A stretch of DNA of 64,000 bases from Reinekea forsetii (GTDB lineage Bacteria > Pseudomonadota > Gammaproteobacteria > Pseudomonadales > Natronospirillaceae): assembly GCF_018860385.1 (NCBI RefSeq), contig NZ_JAHKPH010000003.1, positions 1 through 64,000 of the forward strand. The letters run 5' to 3'. Both the position numbers and the translations under genes were made by a program. Positions 8,446-17,105 of this stretch are shown here, piece after piece. The first letter of the stretch is position 1. Each line of letters opens with the position of its first letter. A model generated the notes under the pieces. It saw nothing but the letters and a program-made list of their open reading frames with translations. It made no database searches and had not been told where the DNA came from.

Positions 8446-9255
8446 ATGAACTGTAAGCATAGACGGCTATTTCAAGCTAACAACCGAAGATACCAATATT
8501 TTTTTGGGTTATCGGCGCAGCGCATCAAAACATTACCCTTTTTAGGGCGATTCTTTTCTCAGACCATATTTGTTGCCTGTATTTGTCTTTCACCGCAGAT
8601 CGCTTTCGGTGCATCAATAGTAGACCAAATTAATACTATTATAGAGCAACATGCCCACCAAGCTGCCTCTCGGGCTCACCCGAATGTTTTGGCTGAAAAC
8701 ATCATAGTTTCTCCCGCCCCGCTGCACCCAACGCTGACCGCTAAAACCTGTCAAGACCTAAGCTTTCAGCAACAAGGCCAGCGCGTAGTCGGACGGCTCA
8801 CAGGGAAGCTGAGCTGCAATGAACCGAATTGGTCGGCTTATGTAACCTACGAAGTCTCCGTATTTGATGACATTGTCGTTACATCTGAAGCCATTAGCCG
8901 CGGTGCAACATTGCAAGCCAGTCAATTAACCACTCGACGGGCCGATGTAGGATTGCTTAAAACAGGATATTTTAAGAATATAGACGATGTTGTGGGTTTT
9001 ACGGCTAGGCGAACACTTAAGCCAGGCTTGGTTGTCACCAACTACATTGCCGAGCCACCCTATTTGGTTGAAAAAGGAGACTGGGTCACCATTGTTTCTG
9101 GCTCAGGCGCGATAAAAGTTACCGCCACAGGCGAAGCGTTAAACTCTGGCCGCTATGGCGAACAAATAACCATTCGAAACTTATCGTCTAAAGAAAAAAT
9201 TAAAGCATGGATTATTAAAAAAGGGACCGTTAGCACGCGAAAATCGGCAATTTAG
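8446..9255 (+). CDS. flgA: Flagellar basal-body P-ring assembly chaperone FlgA
   Basis: A 269-residue periplasmic chaperone needed to assemble FlgI into the P-ring. The C-terminal half holds the SAF-type domain characteristic of FlgA: AISRGATLQASQLTTRRADV near residue 150, then the GFTARRTLKPG loop and VTATGEALNSGRYGEQITIRN. The N-terminus has a long basic leader of about 35 residues before the hydrophobic signal segment ending near AFGA. The ATG lacks a good ribosome-binding site, so a downstream TTG near 8503 could be the true start. It is followed by flgM and flgN and preceded by a sigma-54 promoter. Confidence 0.9.
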   Translation: MNCKHRRLFQANNRRYQYFFGLSAQRIKTLPFLGRFFSQTIFVACICLSPQIAFGASIVDQINTIIEQHAHQAASRAHPNVLAENIIVSPAPLHPTLTAKTCQDLSFQQQGQRVVGRLTGKLSCNEPNWSAYVTYEVSVFDDIVVTSEAISRGATLQASQLTTRRADVGLLKTGYFKNIDDVVGFTARRTLKPGLVVTNYIAEPPYLVEKGDWVTIVSGSGAIKVTATGEALNSGRYGEQITIRNLSSKEKIKAWIIKKGTVSTRKSAI

Positions 9256-9286
9256 AAAAAATTTGATGTTTATTTCACAAAAACAT

Positions 9287-9313
9287 TAAAGTTTCTGGCT
9301 TGCTGGCCGTTAA
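9287..9313 (+). promoter_or_regulatory. Sigma-28 (FliA) promoter for flgM
   Basis: TAAAGTTT (9287-9294), an 11-base spacer and GCCGTTAA (9306-9313) match the FliA consensus TAAAGTTT-N11-GCCGATAA at 15 of 16 positions. Transcription should start near 9320, 30 bases before flgM. This gives late, FliA-dependent synthesis of the anti-sigma factor in addition to read-through from flgA. Confidence 0.9.
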
Positions 9314-9349
9314 CACCTACAGATAAGACTATTTAGAGAGGACAAAGCA

Positions 9350-9658
9350 ATGCCTATCAACATTAATGGACCAACTTCAACTCAAGTTGATCCAAGTAAA
9401 ACGCGTCAAAGCCAGTCGTCTAACGGCGTCACTCCTGAAAAAAGCGGCAATGGCACGGAATCTGCTTCTACTGAAGATGTGGTACAACTTTCCGATAAAG
9501 CCCGCGTCATGAAAGCAGTTGAATCAAGAATTCAAAATATGCCAGACGTTGACCAGGACAAAGTTGACCGCATTCGCAATGCTTTGAGCAACGGCGAATA
9601 TAAGATCGATTTTGACAAGCTCGCAGACGCATTCCGACGCTTCGAATCAGGGTTGTAA
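9350..9658 (+). CDS. flgM: Anti-sigma-28 factor FlgM
   Basis: A 102-residue protein that binds and inactivates FliA until the hook is complete, when it is secreted through the flagellar export apparatus. The N-terminal half is Ser/Thr/Asn-rich and disordered. The C-terminal half holds the FliA-binding helices, including VQLSDKARVMKAVESRI and the NGEYKIDFDKLADAF region typical of FlgM. A good ribosome-binding site (AGAGAGG) precedes the ATG. It sits between flgA and flgN and has its own sigma-28 promoter, giving the usual negative feedback loop. Confidence 0.95.
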   Translation: MPININGPTSTQVDPSKTRQSQSSNGVTPEKSGNGTESASTEDVVQLSDKARVMKAVESRIQNMPDVDQDKVDRIRNALSNGEYKIDFDKLADAFRRFESGL

Positions 9659-9713
9659 TTCCTGATCACTGCTAAGGGTTGCTTGCGAGCAGTCCATAAC
9701 AAAGGCAGTGACT

Positions 9714-10199
9714 ATGGAAACTCAACTTCTGACCCGTTTACAAGAGACGCTGGATGCCTCTGTAACCTTGGCACAAGAATTTAACGAACTCTTAGAAAAA
9801 GAAAAGAAACAACTGACTTCGAGCGAGCTTGAATCGGTAACCGCCCTCCTACACGACAAAGAAAAGCTCACTGAAACGCTCATGCAGCATCAAAAATCCA
9901 TATTAGGTATTTGCCAAAGCGTCGGAATAGACCCCAGTTATGGGGCGTTGCGGTCGTTTTTGTATCGAACAGGTATAGACCAGGCTGAGCATATATTGAA
10001 AGAATGGACTAAGCTCAAAAATGCACTTATTAAAAGCCAAGCCCTAAATAAAACCAATGAAGCGATACTGAGCGAACTGATGCGCCGAAATAAGATTAAA
10101 CAACAACTGATCAACAACGTTGGGCGCTACGGCAACACCTACGGCCGAAATGGTGAAACTCAATCAGGCCAAGCACTTGGCTGGGTTGAACAGGTTTAG
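9714..10199 (+). CDS. flgN: Flagellar export chaperone FlgN
   Basis: A 161-residue helical, coiled-coil protein in the FlgN position. FlgN chaperones the hook-filament junction proteins FlgK and FlgL to the export gate. I take ATG 9714, with AAGG eight bases upstream. A GTG two codons earlier (9708) is too close to that site. The IDPSYGALRSFL stretch and the helical hairpin of residues 5-125 suit the family. The tail (about 135-161) is Gly/Asn-rich and flexible. It follows flgM by 55 bases, and its stop lies four bases before the next gene, so it is probably translationally coupled to it. Confidence 0.85.
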   Translation: METQLLTRLQETLDASVTLAQEFNELLEKEKKQLTSSELESVTALLHDKEKLTETLMQHQKSILGICQSVGIDPSYGALRSFLYRTGIDQAEHILKEWTKLKNALIKSQALNKTNEAILSELMRRNKIKQQLINNVGRYGNTYGRNGETQSGQALGWVEQV

Positions 10200-10202
10200 T
10201 AT

Positions 10203-11819
10203 ATGTACATTGAGCCACTGACACTCTTTATTCTCGGCGAATTCTTGGTGGTTTACATTATCATCAATGTGTTTTTGTTTTATAAAAGCCGACTATATAA
10301 CGTGCTTGTGGCAATACTTAAAGAGATGCGCTTTGAAAAGCATCGCCGACAGCAGCAAAAGAAAAAAGAAATTGAAGATCTAAGATCGACCAATAAGCAG
10401 TTATTAGAAAAGGTCGAAACCGTTGCCAGCAGTGCTAAAAGTGCCGGCAAAACCATTCCAGAACAGCTTGAAGACCGCATAGAAACACTCGCTCAAGCCA
10501 ACCCGAGAGCGCAGTCACTTGATAGCTCAATGGATTACGACGAGTCGACCCAGTGGCTACGGATGAGAATACTTGAACTCGAGAAAGAGCTACTCAGCGG
10601 CAATATTGACGAAGGAAGGTGGCAAGAAATGGCCACTGAGGCTATTAATCGGCTCACTGAAGCCACTAATAGTTCAGAAGAGGAAACGGCCAATAAGAAA
10701 CAAAACGCCGAAGAAGAACGCTACACCGGGCAACTTGAAAAAGACCTTGAAGTCAGCAATCGACAACTTGAAGAAGCCAAAATACGCATCAATCACTTAG
10801 AATCAGAATTAGAAGAGCTAAAGGCAATTGACACTCCTTCAGAAAACCCGATGGAGGCTCCCGCAGCAGGCCGCTATGCCGACGAACTGTATCGCTTAAA
10901 GTGCGATAACTTTGACTTACACGAAGCCATAAACAAGTTAAAACTGCAGCTTGCGTCTGGGGAGGATTTAACCACCGAAGATCTAAACGATCTAATGGAA
11001 AATCAGATGTCAAACATGGAGCAATACATTAAGAGCGCTGATATATCGATTGGTTTATATGAGAAAGAATTGCAGGCCGCACAGGCTGAGATTACAAAAC
11101 TGCACGAACAGCTCACCAAGGCTATGAACCCACCTAAGCCGCTTCAAGAAAACAAACAAGCCCTAGAAAACTTATCGACTAATAACAGTGAGCAAAGCGA
11201 CGCGCTAAATACGCTGAAGGCGACCATGTTAGAAATACAAAATGGCGCGAATGTAGAAACTCATATCGAGGCATTAGAAGCTGAAATCCAGCGCTTGGAG
11301 CGTTTATTCAAAGAAAGCGAGCAATGCATTGTGCTCATGGAGTCAGAGCTCGAAACCAGCCATGAAGAAGTCGAAAGCCTGCAGTCTAAACTCGAAATAC
11401 AAGCGGCTAAATTACTGCAAAGCAAAATGGGCGGCTTAAATGAAGCGCAGCAAGGCCAGAAAGAAGGCATTGGTAATATTAAAAATATTATGGATCAGCT
11501 GAGAGACGGTGGTGACGAGGCCGAATTAACCGCCCAACACAGCTCCGAAGTTGAAAAACTGGAAGGTTTCTTAAAAGAATCAGAAACCATCATTCAGCAA
11601 CTAGAAGCTGAGATAGACGAACTCACTGAAAAGGCAGACGCAGCAGAGGCTGAACTTGCCAGTGAAGAGGAGGCTCGCCAGTCCATCGACAGCAAAGAGA
11701 ATTTACTTGAAATGGAAGAACTTTTGCAGCAGTTTATTTCCGATACGCAAAGCCTTCTGACAAATATCAATCAGCTTGAAGATGAAAATATCAAGCTAAA
11801 ACAACAAATTAAGCGCTAA
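10203..11819 (+). CDS. Membrane-anchored coiled-coil protein in the flagellar operon
   Basis: A 538-residue protein with one N-terminal membrane helix (about residues 5-27, FILGEFLVVYIIINVFLF). A short basic stretch follows (KEMRFEKHRRQQQKKK). Nearly 500 residues of highly charged, Glu/Lys/Gln-rich heptads then predict long coiled coils, broken by a few Ser/Gly-rich hinges. The N-in/C-out orientation cannot be settled, but the basic stretch after the helix suggests a cytoplasmic rod. It starts three bases after the flgN stop, where Pseudomonas has the PilZ gene flgZ. Co-transcription suggests a motility or polar role, but I recognise no family. Confidence 0.7.
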   Translation: MYIEPLTLFILGEFLVVYIIINVFLFYKSRLYNVLVAILKEMRFEKHRRQQQKKKEIEDLRSTNKQLLEKVETVASSAKSAGKTIPEQLEDRIETLAQANPRAQSLDSSMDYDESTQWLRMRILELEKELLSGNIDEGRWQEMATEAINRLTEATNSSEEETANKKQNAEEERYTGQLEKDLEVSNRQLEEAKIRINHLESELEELKAIDTPSENPMEAPAAGRYADELYRLKCDNFDLHEAINKLKLQLASGEDLTTEDLNDLMENQMSNMEQYIKSADISIGLYEKELQAAQAEITKLHEQLTKAMNPPKPLQENKQALENLSTNNSEQSDALNTLKATMLEIQNGANVETHIEALEAEIQRLERLFKESEQCIVLMESELETSHEEVESLQSKLEIQAAKLLQSKMGGLNEAQQGQKEGIGNIKNIMDQLRDGGDEAELTAQHSSEVEKLEGFLKESETIIQQLEAEIDELTEKADAAEAELASEEEARQSIDSKENLLEMEELLQQFISDTQSLLTNINQLEDENIKLKQQIKR

Positions 11820-11946
11820 TGCGGGCTTAGCTCCACTCCCCTACTTTGGTGCTAGACTTCTTTGAATATCGCCGCTATTTATCGATTTTTCAGCACTTTT
11901 CTGGTACAACTGACACACTCCTTCGTGATGAGACAACAAAAATAAC

Positions 11947-12600
11947 ATGACTAATGTATTCGCTCAGCAATTGAACGTATTAATCGCCGATGACCACCCT
12001 TTGTTCAGGCAAGCCCTAGCGGAAGCCCTGTCTCAAACCGACATTGCCATTAATATTGAGCAGGTTCAAACTTTAGCCGACACTTTTAAACGCGTAGACC
12101 AAGGCGATATTGATCTACTTCTTCTAGATCTCAAAATGCCAGATTCAGTCGGTTTAATGGGCTTAATTGATTTACGTGAAAAGCACCCAGAAACGTCTAT
12201 TGCTGTAGTAACTGCCAATGAGTCACCGCAAACCTTACTAAAGGTGAAAGCCGCTGGCGCAATAGGCTATCTAATTAAATCGATGGAGCTAGAATCACTC
12301 GTCAACGCCTTAAAACAGTTGCTCAATGGCGAGTCTTATTACGCATTAGAAGGCGATATAGACGAAGATGAAATAAGTGAAGACATTGATGCCATGAAAA
12401 AGCTCAGCTCGCTTACCCCAAAACAACAGCATGTTTTGAGTCTTATTTCGAAAGGCTTTCTTAACAAACAAATAGCCTTTGAGCTCAACATTAAAGAAAC
12501 TACGGTTAAGACTCACGTTTCAGAAATTTTTCGTAAGCTTGGCATTTATAACCGAACTCAAGCGGCTATTTTCAACCAATACCTAAATGTAATCGATTAA
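11947..12600 (+). CDS. NarL/FixJ-family response regulator
   Basis: A 217-residue two-domain regulator. The receiver has the acidic pair D15/D16 and the phospho-acceptor D61 in LLLLDLKMP. The C-terminal LuxR-type helix-turn-helix (about residues 150-212) reads LTPKQQHVLSLISKG, then IKETTVKTHVSEIFRKLG. An acidic linker (DIDEDEISEDIDA) separates the domains. No sensor kinase is adjacent, so its signal is unknown. It is 127 bases downstream of the coiled-coil gene and 11 bases before the CDF exporter, with which it probably forms an operon. Regulation of that exporter is possible but unproven. Confidence 0.9.
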   Translation: MTNVFAQQLNVLIADDHPLFRQALAEALSQTDIAINIEQVQTLADTFKRVDQGDIDLLLLDLKMPDSVGLMGLIDLREKHPETSIAVVTANESPQTLLKVKAAGAIGYLIKSMELESLVNALKQLLNGESYYALEGDIDEDEISEDIDAMKKLSSLTPKQQHVLSLISKGFLNKQIAFELNIKETTVKTHVSEIFRKLGIYNRTQAAIFNQYLNVID

Positions 12601-12611
12601 AGCGCTCTTTT

Positions 12612-13739
12612 ATGACTGATCCTACGCTTTCAAGTAAGCAACGGTATGCGGTTATCGCCAAAGTTAACTGGGTCTGCTCAGTTGTTGACGCGCTTTTGTC
12701 TACACTAAAACTCACCATTGGCTTTATCACTCGTTCCCCGGCACTGATCGCCGATGGTGTTCACAGCCTTAGCGACTTAGCGACCGATATACTCGCGCTC
12801 ATCTTAGGTAATATGGCGCAACATGGTCCTGATGAGGACCATCCTTATGGTCACGCTCGATACGAGACCATAGGAACGGTCGCCTTAGGCGCTACTTTAG
12901 TCGCCGTAGCCATCGGGATTGCTTATGACAATGTGATGGCCGCATGGCAGGGCGAGTCGATCACACCTCACTGGTTGTCCTTGCTCGCTGTGTTAGTGTC
13001 AATCATTAGCAAAGAGGCATTGTTTCACTATTCAATGAAACACGCCAAAGCCACCAACTCCAATTTACTCGAGGCGAATGCATGGCATTCTAGGTCTGAT
13101 AGCCTCTCTTCTGTGGTGGTATTTTTTGGTATTTTAGCCTCTATGGCTGGCTACCCGATTCTAGAATATGTCGCCGCATTAGCTGTTGCCGTTCTAATAG
13201 GAAAAATGGGCGTGGGTTTAACCTGGAACGCAACGCAGGATTTAGTAGACCGAGGGGTACCACAAGACAAATTAGACGCATATAAAACAACGCTGCTGAG
13301 CTCTAACGCTATCGATGATGTGCATATGATACGCACTCGACTTATGGGCAATGACGTATTTATAGACGCCCACATACAAGTAAGTCCATTTTTAACAGTC
13401 TCTGAGGCGCATCAATTGAATGACAATTCTGCAGCCAACCTCAAAAAAACACACGATGAAATAACAGACGTAACCTTACATATCGACTTTGAGCCCGATA
13501 ACATTCAAGCCAAAACAATGCTCATGCCAAAACGCAAAGAGGTTGAATCAGCCCTTGCCAACTCTAACTTAGCTCACTATCAACGCCTTTACTTACACTA
13601 TAAAGGCGCAACGTTAAACATCGAAATCTTATTTGATGATAACGCAGTTATTCCTGCCGACTACCAAACAACAACGATGGCAATACAAAAGCAATTTGAT
13701 TGGATTAATCGAATAGAATTATACAAAAAGACTCAGTAA
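12612..13739 (+). CDS. Cation diffusion facilitator metal exporter
   Basis: A 375-residue secondary transporter that exchanges divalent metals for protons at the inner membrane. Six membrane helices span about residues 12-215. The metal site is HSLSD (H51/D55) in helix 2 and HSRSD in helix 5, an HxxxD/HxxxD pair typical of zinc-type CDF proteins, whereas FieF has DxxxD in helix 2. DHPYGHARYETIG follows helix 2 as in most members. The cytoplasmic dimerisation domain occupies about 220-300, with an extra 70-residue tail. It lies 11 bases after the response regulator stop. The exact metal (Zn, Co or Cd) is an inference. Confidence 0.88.
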   Translation: MTDPTLSSKQRYAVIAKVNWVCSVVDALLSTLKLTIGFITRSPALIADGVHSLSDLATDILALILGNMAQHGPDEDHPYGHARYETIGTVALGATLVAVAIGIAYDNVMAAWQGESITPHWLSLLAVLVSIISKEALFHYSMKHAKATNSNLLEANAWHSRSDSLSSVVVFFGILASMAGYPILEYVAALAVAVLIGKMGVGLTWNATQDLVDRGVPQDKLDAYKTTLLSSNAIDDVHMIRTRLMGNDVFIDAHIQVSPFLTVSEAHQLNDNSAANLKKTHDEITDVTLHIDFEPDNIQAKTMLMPKRKEVESALANSNLAHYQRLYLHYKGATLNIEILFDDNAVIPADYQTTTMAIQKQFDWINRIELYKKTQ

Positions 13740-14044
13740 GCAGGCTTTCCAAAAAACAAAAGCACCCAAAAGCATTCGCTGAAAGCTCGGTTTAAGTACC
13801 GTCATATTAAGATAGGTCGCCTCTGAGTTAAAACCGTGCTACACATAACCGTGCTTTAATGTCATCGGCCTTAATAAAAGATCTATCTAACTCAAAAAAT
13901 TGGCTTTTAAACTCATCATCTGCCAATTATTGTCCCAGCCCTAAATGCGTTCGATAGGCGTTTTCATTGCAGAATCATACATGCCCGCACTTTAAGTTTT
14001 TCTTTTTCAACAGCAGGTTGAACCTATACGTTAATATCAATAGA
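13740..14044. other. Intergenic region with coding-like remnant
   Basis: About 305 bases between the CDF gene and the convergent GFA gene. No intact gene is visible. The minus strand between 13828 and 13971 reads like decayed coding sequence (separate entry). The remainder holds no hairpin terminator that I can support. Confidence 0.45.
13828..13971 (-). pseudogene. Possible gene remnant with internal stop
   Basis: In one minus-strand frame the region reads NENAYRTHLGLGQ, a TAA stop (13927-13929), then LADDEFKSQFFELDRSFIKA and DDIKARLCVARF before a terminal TAA at 13828-13830. The composition looks like a real soluble protein, and a single in-frame stop breaks it. There is no start codon with a ribosome-binding site, and the frame closes upstream at a TGA. 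The parent family is not recognised. It could be chance. Confidence 0.25.
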
Positions 14045-14464
14045 TTAGGTTCGAGCCTTACTCAATTGTCGATCAGCTGGATGATTTACGCCGTCATTCG
14101 TCGGAATACTTTCGAGCTTCAATGGGTTTACGCCTTCCAAACAAGCCACATTAAATCCGTATTGATTCGGGTTGGAACGTCGTTGGTGATGAGTATAAAT
14201 TCCGCAGGTATCACAAAAATAATGTTTCGCTGTCTTTGTATTGAATTGATAGAGCTTTAAGCGTTCTTTACCTTTTATGATTTGAATGCCCGATAACGAA
14301 ACTGAAGCCGCAATAGCACCACGACGTCGGCACAACGAGCAATCACATCGTCTTAACTCTTCAAGACCATTCGGCAGGTCAAACCTTATTTTAACTGCCC
14401 CACAATGGCAGTTTGCCTTATGTCTATCTTGAATGACGACCCCATCAACTTCCTTAATGCCCAT
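14045..14464 (-). CDS. GFA (glutathione-dependent formaldehyde-activating enzyme)-type zinc protein
   Basis: A 139-residue protein with the cysteine pattern of the GFA fold: CHCGAVK near residue 20, CDCSLCRRRG near 39 and CDTCGIYTHH near 85, together expected to bind two zinc ions. Members include formaldehyde-glutathione adduct formers, but most have unknown substrates. It stands alone, convergent with the CDF exporter. A second, distinct GFA protein is encoded at 51833-52261. Confidence is high for the family and low for the reaction. Confidence 0.82.
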   Translation of the reverse strand: MGIKEVDGVVIQDRHKANCHCGAVKIRFDLPNGLEELRRCDCSLCRRRGAIAASVSLSGIQIIKGKERLKLYQFNTKTAKHYFCDTCGIYTHHQRRSNPNQYGFNVACLEGVNPLKLESIPTNDGVNHPADRQLSKART

Positions 14465-14591
14465 ATAACCTCCTTCAACGCTGGTTTACTTTAAAAATAG
14501 ATCAGTTAATACTCTGGCTTCAATTAAGAATGCCTCCTCGCCCTTAAAAACAATCTTCAAAGAGCATTGAGATTACCGATAATTGTCATCC

Positions 14592-14624
14592 AAAAAAAAG
14601 CCGCCCAATGTGAAACGGCGGCTT
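14592..14624 (-). terminator. Rho-independent terminator after the DUF2914 gene
   Basis: On the minus strand AAGCCGCC pairs with GGCGGCTT, a GC-rich stem with a loop of about 12 bases, followed at once by eight T residues. It lies 27 bases past the stop at 14651. Confidence 0.85.
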
Positions 14625-14650
14625 AGCAAATTCTTTAACGACGATGAGTG

Positions 14651-15028
14651 TTATTCGATAACAACGTTAATACTATCAGACGCAACAGTATTACCCGCTT
14701 CATCTATAACTTCGACCATCCATTCGCCATCCCATTCAGGCAACAGCTGCTTAGAGCTGTATACGCGCCAGCGAGGACCACCTACGTTGAAGGTAACTTC
14801 GGCCATTTGGTTGCCATTGAAAGACCAGCGGTGTGTCACCATGGTGCCTTCGTAGTTATTTAGTTCGGTGAAGTAAAATAATGGGTTCACATTCATCGCA
14901 TCGGTTACGGCGTCAACGGGCTCGCGGTTTTCGATAGCGGTTGAAAATTGGTGACGAGAAACTTGTGCATCGGCTGCAAACACCAGAGATGCTGTCATGG
15001 CCATTATAGTTATCAGTAGTTTTTTCAT
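14651..15028 (-). CDS. Periplasmic DUF2914-domain protein
   Basis: A 125-residue secreted protein. A signal peptide ends near residue 19 (ASLVFAADA), and the rest matches the DUF2914 pattern: HRWSFNGNQMAEVTFNVGG followed by RWRVYSSKQLLPEW and a WMVEVIDEAGN strand. This domain is an all-beta module, found alone or fused to membrane proteins, of unknown function. It has its own terminator downstream and a 144-base spacer upstream, so it is probably monocistronic. Confidence 0.78.
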   Translation of the reverse strand: MKKLLITIMAMTASLVFAADAQVSRHQFSTAIENREPVDAVTDAMNVNPLFYFTELNNYEGTMVTHRWSFNGNQMAEVTFNVGGPRWRVYSSKQLLPEWDGEWMVEVIDEAGNTVASDSINVVIE

Positions 15029-15172
15029 TGGGGCTCCTTTTCAATCAAAAATCAATCAGTTTGTAGGCGATAACAGCTCATATAAACGCCATGCCTAACT
15101 GTAGGTGTTTTTAACAAAAAAAGAAAACGGCACAACAAAATAAATTGCCGTGCCAGATTGGAGAGGTGTAAA

Positions 15173-15838
15173 TTAGTTTGATGCGGCTAAATATTTACGG
15201 CCTTTACCAGTAATAAACCAACGCGTGCCTTTTTTACTGAGCACCTTACCCCCTAGATCACGCGCTACGATGATACCGAGCGTTTTAGTTAGAGTATGTT
15301 CATCTAATGTTGTTTCAGCCTCTAACCCAGGTAATGAACGGAAAATATACCGACCATTGCCTAAGGCAGATAAAACGTTTTGTGTTGTGACGTCTAGCTC
15401 TTCTTCGGGCGGTAAAGGTTTTACTTCACTGCCTTCGTCCGATTCGGTTTCCATTTCCAATAATGGTTCAAGCTCGCGCTGCAATAGTCGCAATTCAACC
15501 AACGTTTCTTCGGCCTTCGCTTTGGCAAGTTGTACATCTTGTTTCATTCGCTGCGTGACGGTGGTCATTGCAAAGCGGCTAGCCCATGCGGCAATTAAAC
15601 AATACCCCGCAAAAATTAGCAGCCCACTCGGATCACCGAGACTGGTTTCTACTAAATCGCTGCCGACGATGTAAAGAACGATAGGAACTAAGAAAGCTCC
15701 GGCTAGCCCGCCCATTATAGACCGAGGCATGCTTGCGTTTTCAGTATCAGCCTGTACTTGAAGGTAATAGTTTAAAAGACCACCAAATACCCCTGCCATT
15801 AAGATTATAATGACCAGAATAAACATATGATTCGCCAT
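15173..15838 (-). CDS. Membrane protein with coiled coil and C-terminal winged-helix-like domain
   Basis: A 221-residue protein. Three hydrophobic segments (about residues 5-25, 43-60 and 72-90) are followed by a charged helix (93-130) and an acidic linker. A C-terminal domain of about 70 residues (VTTQNVLSALGNGRYIFRSL through ITGKGRKYL) looks like a winged-helix fold. The N-terminal part resembles proteins labelled YEATS-associated helix-containing, but I hold that lightly. The last domain could bind nucleic acid or protein at the membrane. No neighbour explains its role. Confidence 0.55.
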   Translation of the reverse strand: MANHMFILVIIILMAGVFGGLLNYYLQVQADTENASMPRSIMGGLAGAFLVPIVLYIVGSDLVETSLGDPSGLLIFAGYCLIAAWASRFAMTTVTQRMKQDVQLAKAKAEETLVELRLLQRELEPLLEMETESDEGSEVKPLPPEEELDVTTQNVLSALGNGRYIFRSLPGLEAETTLDEHTLTKTLGIIVARDLGGKVLSKKGTRWFITGKGRKYLAASN

Positions 15839-15982
15839 AAGTGCTCCGCGTTTTTATTTATTGTGCCTGTCTAGCGTGAAATTGACGCCTGTTTACTTTT
15901 TAAGCAAAAGACTAGCCAGTTAGACCATTAATGTATAGTAAAGCATGAAGATTTTTTACAAAAGATTACTCTTTTGCCAAAA

Positions 15983-16369
15983 TTAAGGCTCTTGGGTCGC
16001 TTCTTCGCCCTGCTCCAACGCTGCTTCGTTTTGTTTTAAGGCTTTTATTCGCAGCACAATGGCCGTAGCCACTATGACAAATGTACCGGCCAAAATAGCC
16101 TTAGCCATTCCGGCTAACATAGCAAAAGCCGATTGTGGCCCTAAATCTAAAAAGTCGAACGCTGCTACAATAATCATCGGCGCCACATAAGGTTCTGGCT
16201 CGGTTCCAAACCAAGGCGTGAGAACCACACATAGGTAAAGCCAAATCAACCACCAGCGCAAAGGGCGCCAAGGTAACTTGGTACCCAGCTTCCACATTAA
16301 AATTAAGAAACCTATCACACCAATACCGTAAGCGAGTGCGGCATTCCAATATAAATCTTGATAAATCAT
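15983..16369 (-). CDS. Small inner-membrane protein of unknown function
   Basis: A 128-residue protein with four hydrophobic helices (about residues 8-25, 36-53, 62-80 and 86-108) and a charged C-terminal tail. I start it at ATG 16369, which has AAAGG seven bases upstream. A longer frame to 16417 would overlap ycgN and lacks support. It contains TPWFGTEPEPYVAPMI and resembles a DUF2069-like protein in size and topology, but this is not certain. It is the last gene of the ycgN-containing operon, 17 bases after ycgN. Confidence 0.65.
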   Translation of the reverse strand: MIYQDLYWNAALAYGIGVIGFLILMWKLGTKLPWRPLRWWLIWLYLCVVLTPWFGTEPEPYVAPMIIVAAFDFLDLGPQSAFAMLAGMAKAILAGTFVIVATAIVLRIKALKQNEAALEQGEEATQEP

Positions 16370-16386
16370 GAACCAACCTTTACTAA

Positions 16387-16827
16387 TTATTGAGGCGCAA
16401 TGACATAATTTTGCCACTCTTCCTCTGGGACTTCGTTGTCTCGAACCAAATCTAACGAAGTTACAGATACATTAACTGCATGAATTCGCTGTGGATCTCC
16501 ACTTACCAATGGGTGCCAGTCTGGCAATGGTTTGCCTTCAGCAATTAACCGATACGCACAGGTCGATGGCAACCAAAAAAATGAATCTACATCTTCCGGT
16601 TTAAGCCAAACACAATTGGGTACTAATTTTTGTCGATTTTGATACTCAGAACAACGGCAGTCATCCGTCATATATTGGCAAACAACCGAGGTATAATAAA
16701 CCGACTCATCCTCTTCATCTTCTAACTTCTGCAGGCAGCATTTACCACATCCATCGCACAGGGATTCCCACTCACGACGACTCATTTCTTGAAGCGTTTT
16801 CGTTTGCCAAAAAACTTGATCTGCCAT
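16387..16827 (-). CDS. ycgN: YcgN-family cysteine cluster protein (UPF0260)
   Basis: A 146-residue protein with the family cysteine arrangement: CDGCGKCCLQ near residue 22, then VVCQYMTDDCRC and LVPNC, followed by the CAYRL segment near residue 88. This is the UPF0260/YkgJ-like zinc or iron chelate fold, biochemical role unknown. It follows ycgL by two bases in the rnd-ycgL-ycgN order conserved in many gammaproteobacteria, which supports both the name and co-transcription. Confidence 0.9.
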   Translation of the reverse strand: MADQVFWQTKTLQEMSRREWESLCDGCGKCCLQKLEDEEDESVYYTSVVCQYMTDDCRCSEYQNRQKLVPNCVWLKPEDVDSFFWLPSTCAYRLIAEGKPLPDWHPLVSGDPQRIHAVNVSVTSLDLVRDNEVPEEEWQNYVIAPQ

Positions 16828-16829
16828 CT

Positions 16830-17105
16830 TTACTCGCTTGCTTTTTTCATTTCAGCCAACAAATCTTCTTTTGGAGGTGGCAACTGTAAAAAGAACCCTT
16901 GCTCTGAAATACTCTCTAAAACTTTAACCGCCTCAACGCGAGCCAGTTTTTTATCCTCTGTCAGCAACATATCAAAAGCATGAATAGGTTTACCCACCAG
17001 CTCTTTTAATGCGTCGGGGATAGCCTTTATACCCTGCTTCTTTGCAACATACACATAGGTATCCGAGTTTTTGCTAGATCTATATACACTGACTATTTCA
17101 CGCAT
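16830..17105 (-). CDS. ycgL: YcgL-domain protein
   Basis: A 91-residue protein. I start at ATG 17105 (MREIVSVYRSSK), because YcgL proteins begin at this YRSSK segment. The longer frame from 17153 lies inside rnd. The family ending FFLQLPPPKEDLL is present. Function is unknown. Its start overlaps the end of rnd by eight bases, so it is translationally coupled to it, and ycgN follows two bases after its stop. Confidence 0.9.
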   Translation of the reverse strand: MREIVSVYRSSKNSDTYVYVAKKQGIKAIPDALKELVGKPIHAFDMLLTEDKKLARVEAVKVLESISEQGFFLQLPPPKEDLLAEMKKASE

